Below, one piece after another: positions 34,242 to 46,160 of a stretch of 64,000 bases of DNA. The position numbers and the translations under genes were made by a program. The notes below the pieces were generated by a model. That model searched no databases, was not told the origin of the DNA, and saw only the letters and a list, made by a program, of their open reading frames with translations. The stretch is from assembly GCF_035582795.1 (NCBI RefSeq), contig NC_134373.1:31280501-31344500 (forward strand), in the 5' to 3' direction. The DNA comes from Mycteria americana. Taxonomy: Eukaryota; Chordata; Aves; Ciconiiformes; Ciconiidae. Position 1 is the first letter of the stretch; the number at the start of each line of letters is the position of its first letter.

Positions 34242-35660
34242 CGCCGACGCCACGGTGAGGGGCGGCGTGGTGGTCGTGGGGCCGGGGAGGGGGTGCCGCC
34301 GGCCCGGGGCCGCCCGTTGCGCTCGGGGCTAGTGGCCTCGGTCTTAAAAGGGGATGACTAATACTTCAAAGGCATCATGAGTGCTATTTTCAGTAGGCTG
34401 CTTAAACAAAGAAAGGCACATCAAAGGCCATTCACAAGGAAGGTACTTAAGCTGTTCCTAAAGCTAAGAGGAATTATGGCATCTTAAGTCGCGGCCGAGG
34501 TGTGGGTCTGGAGATCTGCTTCCTTCTGGCATTGCCATGCGGGTGTTCGACCTGGAGATGGTCGTGTTTTCTAGTAATCGGCTGTGATCCAAATGTGTTG
34601 ATGTTTGGATCAAGTAATGTCAGTGCTCAGGGCAGCCACTGAATCTGGAAATACTTCATTTTTAAAAGCAGACTGGACACGAAGTCAGTGGTTTGCTTTT
34701 AGTTGTGCTAGGGAGATGCAAAGACAACGAATGTAAACCAGAAGTTGCGCTCCAGGGTTTCGGGAAGACGAGCACGAGGGAGAGTTTCCTAATTTGTGTT
34801 CAGGCCATTGCGTGTCGGTAGCAAACTTCTGAAAACCGTGTTTGTCTTTGGAGAACTTCTCTAGGGTCTGTGCAGTTCGTCTGTGGTCACCCTGGGGACC
34901 GCTCTGGCGAGGTCAGGTAGCTCTGTTTGCAGATTTGAGCTTTTGGGCCTAAATCCACAGAAGCGTTTAGTCTTTTAATTCCTGTTTAAACAGGCCTCTA
35001 AACAGGAGATAGGAGCCTACGTACCCTTGTGGCTCCTGATGTTAAGTGCTACTCATTCAATTTATTTAGGAATTAATAGCTCATTTGTGAGGAGGGAAGG
35101 GGGGAAAGTGAAGGCAGGCAGGGAGAAAAGTTGTAGCTGCAAAGGCCTCTGTCTCAAAATTGGAATTGCTTTTCCTAAAACTGAAGAGGTGTTGGGGAAA
35201 TAAAACCTACTGGGCTGAAAATGCGTTCTCCAAATGAGTCCATGGTGGCTGTACAGCCAGTCTCCTCTCAAGCAATTTAGACTTAAGTTGACAGTGTCTG
35301 TCTAGACTGCTGTATAATAGTGTTGTTAATTATCTTTAAATTAAAGTAAGTGATTTTGTTTAGTACAGTGAAGACAATGACTCTGCTCACGGTATGAAGA
35401 AAATAAAGCTAAAATTGAACCTGTTCTTGTAGAACCGAGTCTGTTTTTATTTCTTCATTTTCTACAAAGTTGATTCTGAGCGATACAAAAAAAAATACTG
35501 GAGAGGTTTTGAAGTAAGTCGTGGAAGAAGAAACATTAGTGTTTTGTTGTTTCTTTAATGTGATTGGTAATGTAGTTGCTGGTTTTCTTGGTTTCACATG
35601 TAGCTTGTTTTAATGAGAATATGTATACTAGTGTTTTCCTCATTACCTTAACTGATTGCT

Positions 35661-35721
35661 TGGGTGGTTTTTTTTGTTTGTTTTGGTTGTTTGTTTTTGT
35701 TTTGGGTTTTTTTTTTTTTTT
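35661..35721. repeat. T/G-rich low-complexity tract
   Basis: Mixed (TTTG)n/poly-T sequence ending in T15 at 35707-35721, in SLC49A4 intron 1. Confidence 0.9.
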
Positions 35722-37255
35722 AATTTCCTTGTTCATTGGAGATATTGATACAAACTACCCCTTTGCTCTTGCTTTGTTGCCTTCCTTGTTGAGAGAATTT
35801 TGGTTGATAGCCTAAATAGTGCATCTCAACTCATTGGCTTTATGCATAAGGAGTACATAAGGGCTCTGGAGCATGTTCTTTGCACAGCAGCAGATTTTGT
35901 GGGAGCCCTGTTGTGTTTCATGCTGTTTTCTGCGTCTGGATGATTCCCACAGAGAATGTGGTGCTTTTTGCTTTGGAAGTGACGGTGGAGTCCTGCCACT
36001 TGGTTTCTCACGGAGCGAAGAGGGGAGCTACTGCTGCCCAGCTCTCCCTTGGAGCACGTTTCCACTGGAGGCATGTTGCAGGGAGGTATCTGCTCTTTGG
36101 AGTACGCATGTTCCAAGAGGAGCGTGACTCTACTGCTTTGACGCTGTAAAGTTGGATGGGTGTGACCTTGCAAGAGCAGTATTTCACTTGCTTAGGGGTA
36201 CAAATACTTGTTGTTACACCAAACTTATTCTCTGTACCAAAAATATAGAGAAACGACACCATTTACTCTCCTGGCTTCAATCATCTGTCATTGGAGTTAG
36301 CTAGTAAAGGAACTGTCAGGAAAAAAATGTATTTGTGAAGTGTCAACATGGAAAACCTGGCATGTATCAGAAGTATGACACTGTAGATGACGCATGTCAG
36401 AATTTGAGAGGAGATTCTGCTTTTAGATAGTCCTATACTTCACAGTCAGAGGTATATCTAACTGATACGTAGCTGCCTGCTGTCAGTTAAGTCTGATTTT
36501 GTGTTACGATGCTTCAGATGAAGTCCAAAAGTATTTGTCTTTTTGGTTTTTAGTTGTTCATTGTAGGATATAGTTTGAAACATAAATCTGTTTCCATACC
36601 AAACTTCTGTTGTATTATTTGTGCACCTGTTTCTTATTTCAGTACTGCTTATAAGGGTTTGGTCACTCTTTTTTTTTACCTTTTAACTAATTAGAAGTTG
36701 AAAGATCGAATATTAAGTAACAGGCATGTTAATAATCCTACTTGGAAGAAGCATTTCTTGGGCTGCGTGATTCAGTTCCATCACAGCTTCTCGGAGGAGT
36801 ATGGGGTCTTCTGAGAAGAGAGGACAGTAGTAGTTATTTTTAGTAGAAGGTATGCTAAATAAGCTCCAAATTATCTGTTCTTCCGTTCTGTATAGAAGGG
36901 ATCCAGGATAGATAAATTACACTTTTTTTGTTTTCTAACCTCGAAGGGTTTCTTGGCCTTTGTGACCTTTTCCCTCCTGGCCTGCCGAGTGTGTCTCCTG
37001 GATTTTTTTTGTGGAAGCTTGTTTGCAGGTGACACAGGTAATGCATCTGGGGAATGGGAAGAACGTGTGGGCTGGGAAAGGTGTGTAGATGGTGTCTCTT
37101 GGCTCCCTGGGGAATTTCTGTGGGAGATACTACAGGCAACTGTATGCTTCCCTCAAGGACTCCAGTGACCTAGAATGGCTGTTGGTGTCAGAAGCAGCGT
37201 GACAAACAGTCTTGGCTGTCTAAGCCGATGTTCCTGTAGATCTACAGGGATTTCC

Positions 37256-37278
37256 TTTTTTTTTTTTTTTTTTTTTTT
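37256..37278. repeat. Poly-T tract (T23)
   Basis: A perfect 23-base T run in SLC49A4 intron 1. No retroposed gene body was recognised next to it, so it is called a simple homopolymer. Confidence 0.95.
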
Positions 37279-40163
37279 AAATATGAAATTGAGGGTGAAT
37301 TTTCATCAGGACAGTAGTGATGGTCTTAACAAAGCTGTATTTGTGAAAAATCTTACTTGAAGGTCTGAACAGACTCAGTAGGAATACGCAATTTTTTTTT
37401 GAAGGGTGATAACACTGTATTTTAAATTGTCTTTGAGATACTAGAGGAAGCTTGGATTTAGCTGGTCTTTCTGTAAGGCATGTATATTGGAAGCTAGTTT
37501 GTATTTTTTTTTCTGAGCTCTTGTTCTCAAAGCTACATTCATTTTCAGATGCTTAGATCACAGCTGGAAATTCTTATTTGGGGAGTGAGCCCTGTTCCCG
37601 TTCCTGCATCCCAGCTTCCTCTGGCTGAATGGAGACTTCTGCCAGTGTGCTCTTCCTTGGGAGCCTGGAGGAGCTTTCCATGCTCCTTGGCTAGGGTGCT
37701 GTCATAGGGACAGTGGTGGCATCTGTAACGTTTCCTAGTCCTGTTCTCAGATGGGTGCGTGTTGAAACTTGGGAATTATGTTTGCATCATTGTTTTTGAG
37801 TATGTGCCATTTTGAAGTAGGTTTGAAAACCCTTTTCCATAAGTAGAATTACGGGTGTTGTCTTGGTTGGTTGGTTTCTTAGTGAAGAAAGGTTAAAAGA
37901 TGGAGTGTGCTATGGAGCTAAATGTGTCTTATCTGGTGTGTTTTCTTTAGCAATGGGATTAGAGAGTCCTTGTTTAAATGATAATTACCTTTAGAGATTC
38001 AATAAGACTGAAATTAAATGGGAAATGACTTCAGTGTGCCGTTGGATGGACCCTTGTTGTTTACATGATTAAAATTAGCTACAATTTGTTACATGATGCT
38101 TGAGTGTTTATGGATGTTTTGTGCCTTGAGTGTTTCATTTCCTGGGAACTGTAAATATAAGCATACAGAACTGTTAGGATGTTTATATATCTAATTCCAA
38201 TTGAAATAGAAAGCTTAGATACTTCTGTGGATCTGGCTCACTGGTTTTTTTATTAGTTAAGTTCATAGTCACAAGGTGAGACCTAAAAGGAATATATACT
38301 GTCGGTCTTTGTTATGTTCCCATATGATCAAGAAGAGTCAATGAAGAATGAATTACTTTATGCTAATTTACATTAAACAAATTGAACAGACTGGTGATAT
38401 TTTTCATTAATTTTTGGAATACAGTGAACACAGTTTTATATTGAGTTTGAAGAAATGTGACATATTACTTGTAAAAGTGAAATGTAATCTATTTCTTGGT
38501 CCTTTTTTATAAAATGGTATATGCTTACATGGGTTGCATAGACATTCTTAGTAACTTTATTTTGCTGAAATTAAATTTACATAGCATTGTTATCCTAGTG
38601 ATTAAATTACGAAGTAGAGAGAAAACGTCAATAATCAGATTTTGGGTTTTAATGGAGATTGGCTTGCCTATTGAAACCATGGATGTTTTTACTTGTATGA
38701 ATAGTTATTCATTTCCTGAATATCAAACCCTTGATTTCATCGCTGTCTCCTAAATCATGCTTCTCAGTTTCCTTCTCTGAGACATTTGATAGTTCTTATC
38801 TCTTCCACCTGGGAGTTTTGAGGTTAAATCCTTTAATACAGTCTGACAAAATAGTCATGAATACTGAGTATGAGTACTAAATCAGGCCTTACTAATATAA
38901 AAATGTCTTAATAACTATTCTCTGTACAAAATAAACTACACATGATGGATAAAGAGATTTCTGCATAGCAGCTTTCATGTTTGAAGTTCCCAGGTTGTCA
39001 CTTTGTGCTGCATGCATGGAAACACTGAATTTGATTTCAGGGGACCTTTGGACTCCTCTAACTCACATCTAAGGTCACTGGGACAGAAAGGAGAAGAATT
39101 AAAGTGAACTCATTTTCCCCCCTAGATTTTCATCTAGGAAGTGTTTGTGAAATGCCTTTGGTTTTATTTTGAGATGTGAAGGTGGGTACAGAGAGCAAAG
39201 AGGAAGCAGGTTGTTGTTCCAGAAGTCAGTGAAAACGTGAATGGTCAAGTGAAGCCAACAGATGGGGGAGGCTTTCTTTCTCCTATGTGTTTCCATTGCA
39301 CTTGGCATCTCAGGGTCCTTGTCTGTCATTCAGGCTCTCAGATAACGTGGTAGTAAATATAAATTGGGGCTTGTTACTAGTAACTTAGAAAAATTGCAGC
39401 AGGTCTAGTTGCTGATAGGTATCACTGTTGGTATAGATGGACAGTGTGAAGTACTTTCCGTGGTGGCACTCACAAGAACATGCTGAGTTTTTAATGGAAG
39501 TATTCATAGTTCTGTTGTGTCCCAAGCGACCATAAACACATGGGGTTTTGGTTAACAGAAGAAGAACAAAAACAGGTGAATTGTGAACCTTTAAAGTTAG
39601 AGTTTTCATCTTGTGGCAAAGAAACACATTTTCAGCTCCTTTTTGTCACGCTCTCAGGAACAGACTTACAGACTTTTCTTATCTCAGATGCAAGATAGGT
39701 GGCCAATATTTCAAAATGACCAGTTTGATAATTCATGGGTCAAGTTCAAGCATGAGCCTCAGCTAAAGATGCCTAGGATAAGACTCGGCGTATGGCTGTA
39801 AGACTTTAATATAATTTGGTGAGATCAAGCTAAAAGGATTTACACACTACAGCAATAGAAAAGTTTTATACAGACATTATGGTTTCGGTAGGTTAGTACA
39901 GCCCACAGGAAAGAAATACCCATGGGAAAACTTACAGCTTTGAAAATGTGGGTAGAATGGCAAGGAGCCAGTGAGAAAGGAAAGTGTGATGTTTCTGGTG
40001 CTCGACTGAAATATGCTGGGATTACAGAGCGTAGTCATCATAAGCCACTGATTCTACTCAGTAGCATTTATGTTAATGGCAAAGGTCTTGTTAACTCCAC
40101 CAAGAGCAGCAAAAGGCTCTCTTGGATTTAATGAAAGCTAAATGTGAACTTAGTGCTTTAGTT

Positions 40164-40189
40164 AAAAAAAAAAAAAAAGGGGGAGGGGG
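40164..40189. repeat. A15 followed by G-rich run
   Basis: Fifteen A residues followed immediately by GGGGGAGGGGG, a low-complexity junction in SLC49A4 intron 1. Confidence 0.9.
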
Positions 40190-42201
40190 TAGAAAATGCC
40201 TTGACTTATTTGAAGTGAAAGCTGTGTATATTTGGTGAAAAGGCACTGATTAATACACTTCAACCATGCAAAAGAAGTTTGAAGGAAAATACCTGTTTTA
40301 CCCCAGTCTGTTCTCTCTCATCCTGTGGACATCTACTGCATGCTATGAATGATGCATATTTCATTGTCTTATAAGTGATACTGATCCACACCTATCAAAT
40401 TCCATGAAAGGGATTAATTTTCCTAAGCTAACAAATCTTAGAAGAGATGAAATGAAGTATTGCTTTTCATGTGGAAAGATGAAAGAAGCAATTAGAGACC
40501 TGAATATAGGTAAATCCCACAAGAGTAGATATTTGATCAGCTTGATTTTACAAAACTTACTTTGATGAGTTGCTAGTATGTGTGTTTGTATAGACACGCT
40601 TTTCCTCTGCACCATCAGAAGTAAAGAAACAGGAAGACTGAACCAAACTTTGCTTTTGTTGCTTAATTTTATATACTGTGGCTGCATGAAAGTCCACAGA
40701 GCATTTGTGCAAGTGCTTGCAGAAGTGAGGACTCATTAGAGAATTGATTGGCCCACCCTCACTGGAGTCAGGCATGCTGCAAAAGACCACTTGAGATACA
40801 CAGAGTGATTAGCAACATAGAGTGGTTTAATTAGGATCTGATGAGTTGTATTAACTTGATGCCACTATGATTCATCATAGCAATACTAGCTTGATTGTTA
40901 GCAGCACTTCCCATACCTCCTGGTGGGCCAGGTCGAGTTGAAAGCATCAATCGTGGCTGTAGACAGATGTCCTCTTCTGGAGCTTTTTCTCTTAGATGGT
41001 GTCACCCCCAGTCTCTGCTTTGTACTTTGTTTCCACAGACATTTCTCTTTATACCACTACCCTTTACGCAACTCCCATGCTCTTCGCACTCTTCGTGTAC
41101 TTCTTTGCAGCTGTGGCAGTGGTGCTAGGACAGCTGTTTGAAACACCACATACTGAAGAATATCAGGAAACTGCATGCTGGATTTAAAATAACTTTTTCA
41201 CAATGGAAAGTAAAATCCTAACATGTTTGCGTAGCTCGTGAGAATAGTAACAGCCATGTTATCTGAGGATAATGTTATCTTGAGGCTTCGGTGCACTGAG
41301 CACACAGGCACACTGAGCGTGGGGTATGTAACTTGCTGTACCTTGATGTTGACAAACTGATGAATAGGGAAATAGTCTACCAGTATAAAATACAATCCCT
41401 TACTTTTATTATGCAGCTGTTAGCACAAGCAGTATTAAAGCACTTAGGCATCCCAGAACTGGGTCAGGACACAGTTCCAGCTAGAAAGATATTTTGTCAA
41501 CAGTAGCTTTTGGAAGTGGACTACAGAGAGTATAATTCTAGGACAGCTGTGCACTGATATCTCCCCTGTTGTATGCTCATGTATTTTCACTACCTCTCAC
41601 AACGTTCTCTCGACCCAAATCCTTCCTAATCTAACTGCTTCCTCTTCTCTGTCTCCTGCCTCACCTGTGTGTCTCCTTGCCTTTGTGTTGTGCCCATCTT
41701 GTCCTCCAACTTCCCTCTGTCCTCCACGCCTCCGGCTTGTTAAGGAGTGGAAGAGGTTGGATGTGAGAAGCTCAGGGCTCAAAGGAGTGAGAGCAGATGT
41801 GAGAAAAGCCCTTGGATAGGTGGGAAGAGAAAGGGAAGGTGGGAAGAGAAGGTAGAAAGAAGGGGAGAGTATGGGACAAGGTAGTGAGTGGGTAAAGCAT
41901 GGGATGCACAAATAGAAGCAAGATCTAGAGCCGGAGGGCAGGGAGTGGTGGGGATGGGAAAGGTGGAGGAATGAGCTGAGTAGGAGGCACAGGGAAAGGG
42001 ATGCTGAGCGTCTTCCGCAGCGAGCAAGAGGCAGTAGTAAACATGACCTAGGTAAGCAGCAAACGATGGGGGTGGCGGGTGCCTGCACAGCACCCCAGCC
42101 ATGGATCAGCAAACACAGCTTTTGTGAACTGCCTTGAAAAGCGCTTTTAAAACCAGGAGCTGGGAGGTCTCTTTGAACGCAGCTGACCTTTTTGCCTTTT
42201 A

Positions 42202-43050
42202 TCATAGATTCATAGAATAGTTTGGGTTGGAAGGGATCTTTAAAGGTCATCTAGTCCAACCCGCCTGCAACGAGCAGGGATATCTTCGACTAGCTCAGGT
42301 TGCTCAGAGCCCTGTCCAACCTGACCTTGAACTGTTCCCGGGATGGAGCATCTACCACCTCTCTAGGCAACCTGTTCCAGTGTTTTGCCACCCTCATTGT
42401 AAAAAATTTCTTCCTTATACCTAGTGTAAATCTACCCTCTTTTAGATTAAAACCATTCCCCCTTGTCCTACTGCAACAGGCCCTACTAAAAAGTCTGTCC
42501 CCATCTTTCTTATAAGCCCCCTTTAAGTATTGGAAGGCTGCCATAAGGTCTCCCCAGAGCCTTCTGTTCTCCAGGCTGAACAACCCCAACTCTCTCAGCC
42601 TTTCTTCATAGGAGAGCTGTTCCGTCCCTCTGATCATTTTTGTGGCCCTCCTCTGGACCTGCTCCAACAGGTCCATGTCTTTCCTGTGCTGAGGGCTCCA
42701 AAGCTGGAGGCAGGACTCCAGGTGGGGTCTCACCAGAGCAGAGTAGAGGGGCAGAATCACCTCCCTCGACCTGCTGGCCACGCTTCTTGTGATGCAGCCC
42801 AGGATACGGTTGGCTTTCTGGGCTGCGAGCGCACATTGTTGGCTTGTGTCTAGCTTTTCATCCACCAGTACCCCCAAGTCCTTCTCTGCAGGCCTGCTCT
42901 CAATCCCTTCATCCCCCAGCCTGTATTGATACCAGGGGTTGCCCTGACCCAGGTGCAGGACCCTGCACTTGGCCTTGTTGAACCTCATGAGATTCACACG
43001 GGCGCACTTCTCGAGCTTATCTCCAACAAGGTCCCAGTCTTCTGCCACTG
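42202..43050 (-). mobile_element. CR1 LINE, 5'-truncated, with intact terminal coding frame
   Basis: Minus-strand element of about 850 bp. A single open frame from 43048 to 42290 (252 codons) encodes the C-terminal part of CR1 ORF2. It includes the post-RT region [63 protein letters not shown], then [15 protein letters not shown] and [16 protein letters not shown], ending in a stop. The 3' UTR follows, finishing with GGTTGGACTAGATGACC-type sequence and a short AATCTATGA tail. The undamaged frame suggests a younger insertion than the one at 18.6 kb. It lacks the catalytic RT core and the endonuclease, so it cannot move on its own. It lies antisense within SLC49A4 intron 1. Confidence 0.95.
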
Positions 43051-45715
43051 CACAACCCAGCCTCTAAACTCTGCCTGGCAGTGCCTCTCATGAGCTGGAG
43101 GGTTTATTTGTCTCTTCTTTCACCCTCCCTTTCCCTGAGGCACCCCAGGCCATGGCCGCTTGCTCCCTGCGGGGCTCCCCGGGTGCTGCCGATGCAGAGG
43201 AGGGTGGCTGTTCCTTCTTGTGTGGGTTTGGTGGTGGTGGATGTCTGGCCTTGTGATGGAGGCATGAGTGTGATGCTGGGGTGGATGTGGCCACTCTGGC
43301 TGGTGTCTCTCCCCTTCTGGAAAGCCTTGTGGAATGGGACAGAAAATGCTAAAATACTGTTATGTTGTCCACTGCCTTGCTGCATTTTAAAAACATTTCA
43401 ATTTTGCCAGTCTCCTTTCTTCTATAAGTTTTTAACAGTGTGGCAGCTGTGCTACGAAAAGGTAGCTGGTGCTAACTCCTATAACGTAAATACAACAATA
43501 ATTCCACTGTTATCAAAGTCCCTTGGGCTTTCTCATAGTTTTTTATTATGGAAGTAGTAAAGTACTTAGGAAAGTTGTACTGCATTCATTTTGCTAGCTG
43601 TATGTTTATACTGTATTTATAATTCCTAGCTATTAGTTTATAATTCTGTTAAAGAGAAAAAAGAGTAGATCTGGTTTGGGCCTGTGAAAGCTGAATCTGT
43701 TTCCTTTAAAGAATTAATATGATATTGTTTAATTTTCCTATCAGAAGAAACTAAGTGTGAACAAAGAAAGACCATTTTCCTTTGGCGATGCTGACCTAAC
43801 CCAGCTTTACTGATTTCTGAATTCCACTAACAGCATTACCATTGCACAAACAAAACAAATTTTATTCATTATTTTTGGCTGATGTTGTTTTTAGGAGTTA
43901 GTTTCATGTTACATTTTAGGAGTGAAAAACAAATCTGAAGAGGATGCAAAAATGAGGTTCATTACTTTTTAATAAAGTTCAGCTATTTTCTGTATTTCCA
44001 ATTTCTACCTAATTTTTTTTTTCTGGTAAGAAATGCCCTGCTTATGGGAAAGGAGCCATGTAGAACAGGGGTATTTGCTTGCCTTGTCAGAGCTGAAGAA
44101 GTAGATAGTGCATAGCACAGGTCCTGAAATAACGTTCCCCGTTGTGAAAATCTATAGTCTGACACTGCCAAACAAAAATACTTGGTTTTAAAAAAGACCC
44201 AAAACCCCCAAAACCAAGGTCAGTGCTGAGATGAGCAGAAGTAAGTTTAAGAAACATGAAGTTTTGATAATTCTCTGTTAGAATATTTTGCAAGTTTTCT
44301 TGGAGAACATTCTTTGAGTTCTCCCAGTGGCAACTCAGTGGAGCCTCAGCTGAGCAGGCTGAAGACCTCACTGATGGAAGTTTCTTTAAGAATTTTTTTA
44401 GTTATAATCCTGGGGCAAGGGAAATCATGGCTTGCTTTGGCTTTCTCTCAGTGGGGATGTTCAGAGCTATTCCATCACTTCCTGCCATAATTTTGGGTTT
44501 TTTTTAATGCTTCTCGTGCATATGCTGTTGTGGCTCTGTAGCTGTGCTGTAACTATAATTGTGCTGCAGAAGCTTCTGGTCAATGCTCCAACTTCCTCAA
44601 AAGCTACAAGTTAAGCTTTCTCATGCAGATTTGTAGTATAGAGGATTTTTAGATTTTTCCTCTTTTTAAAGCTGGAGATCCGTATGACTCAGCCTGAGGG
44701 AGTGATATGTTTTGAAAGTGAGAGGTCTTCTGCTTTTTGCAAAGTCTGCTGATGTTTTTCTGGAATGCTGGACATCAAATACAACTGCATTTAGAAACTT
44801 TGGGTTTTATTTGGTTATTTTTGATGAATGCCATCCCTTTTGAATATTTGAGAAAGGCAGAGTTGTTATATTTTCATTGATTAATCTCATGAACCTGAAG
44901 AATTGATCAGGAGCCTTAAAAAATGTAATGGGTTTAGGACCCATTGCAGTGCTGCAAAGGGTGTCTTTTAGGATGAACTGTGTACCCTAAATAGTGCCTG
45001 ATGCATTTTCATGTTAAAGTAGCATTGAAAATGTTCACAGGGAGGAAAATTGAAAGCTTACTCCAGTGACCTTTCCTACAAGTCACAAGACCCGCATGGA
45101 TGTTACGTCAATGGGACTCTTAAGGCTCTTTTTTCCCCAACTCACAGCAGGGATAGTAAAAAGGAGAAACTTTGCACTTAGTGTCCTGCTTAGCAGTGCA
45201 CTAGGCAGCATTTAGCGTGGCTGCCAATCCTTGCTGCATGGTTGCTTCTTGATATTCTGTTGTGGCAAAGCAAAATGCCTCTGTGTTTCTTAAAATGAAG
45301 AATTTCATGCACCGTTGGGTGGTGCAGGCAAGTACCACTAAGATAATGAGAAGAACATCTTCCCCGATAGATGCGTACAAGAGAGATTGTTTTTCCTCTC
45401 TGTTGCCACGGGTAAGGATCTGTAGTTAGTTGTGTGGTAATTAAGCCTGCTGTGCAATCGGGAGTCCTTGAAATGAGTGGGAAGAGAAAATATAAAGCTT
45501 CCTTCCCCCTTGTTCGGTGCTGAAAGGGCTTGGGTTGTCGGCGTTCATCCAGGAATACAACAGTGAGAGCTAGAGCGAAGGCTTGTTGTCTTGCGCTTTC
45601 TCTCAACTTGTTAATGAGCATCCATAATTTAGCTTCAAAATTAATGAAGAGGTTTAGTCCCTGACTGCATTATTAGCTATTTTTGTCAGTTGCTCTGCAT
45701 CCCTCTCTGTATGTA

Positions 45716-45746
45716 TACACTAGCACACGCGTACACGCACGCATGT
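45716..45746. repeat. Short alternating purine-pyrimidine (CA/CG) tract
   Basis: ACACTAGCACACGCGTACAC followed by GCACGCATG; a short degenerate CA-type microsatellite with potential Z-DNA character. Confidence 0.6.
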
Positions 45747-45939
45747 CCTGTTACGTGGTTTTTCGGTTTATCAGATGGCAAAGATGGATTAAATGATTCG
45801 CCCGAATCTTCATGTTTCATGGAGTTGAGAGTAGAAAGCAGGTACCTGAGGTGAAGGAAGAAAGAACAACTGTTACAAGTGTTTGTATATTAATTTCATA
45901 GATTTATTAAGCACTCAAATATCTCTTTTTTTTATTGTA

Positions 45940-46160
45940 TCCCAGCACTGCACTGACCACAGATGCAGAGAATTACTAGCCTTTCTAATACTAATGGTGA
46001 GACTGGCTCCTGCTTCCATGTGCTTATAGCCTGAATAAACAAGGCAGAGGCGGGGGAAGAAGAGAAAAGTGAAGCAGAAGATAAGTGACCTGCCCAATTT
46101 TATAAGGTGTGTCGAGAGATGGAGGTCCTGCTGCCCAGGCCAGTGCTCTCTTCTCTCAGA
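45940..46160 (-). repeat. Possible ancient SINE-like repeat
   Basis: The plus strand reads 'GGCTCCTGCTTCCATGTGCTTATAGCCTGAATAAACAAGGCAGAG … AGATAAGTGACCTGCCCAA … GCCCAGGCCAGTGCTCTCTTC'. This resembles old amniote repeats with 'tgccccaaagagcttacagtctaaat…aagtgacttgcccaagg…ccagtgctct'. The match is from memory of the pattern; family not assigned. Confidence 0.45.

Larger units (their letters stand above)
32900..34340. promoter_or_regulatory. CpG island spanning both first exons
   Basis: A sharply bounded GC- and CpG-rich block sits in otherwise AT-rich sequence. It starts near the GCGGCCGCAGCGG motif around 32910 and fades near 34340, where AT-rich intron resumes. It covers HSPBAP1 exon 1, the intergenic spacer, SLC49A4 exon 1 and the beginning of SLC49A4 intron 1. 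Such islands mark broad, constitutively active vertebrate promoters. Several long overlapping open frames exist here on both strands because stop codons are rare in GC-rich DNA; they are not evidence of extra genes. Confidence 0.9.

Noticed and set aside
37256..37278. Poly-T tract as the tail of a processed pseudogene
   Set aside because: No retrocopy-like coding sequence lies downstream of it on the minus strand, and no target duplication was seen.
41597..42250. 217-codon minus-strand frame rich in Ser/Leu/Pro
   Set aside because: It is produced by the purine-rich plus strand (CT-rich on minus) and runs into the CR1 tail; composition artefact.
42530..42853. 107-codon plus-strand frame
   Set aside because: Antisense shadow of the CR1 ORF2 fragment on the minus strand.
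45190..45621. 143-codon minus-strand frame
   Set aside because: No recognisable domain, no splice context, antisense within SLC49A4 intron 1; length is compatible with chance in this composition.
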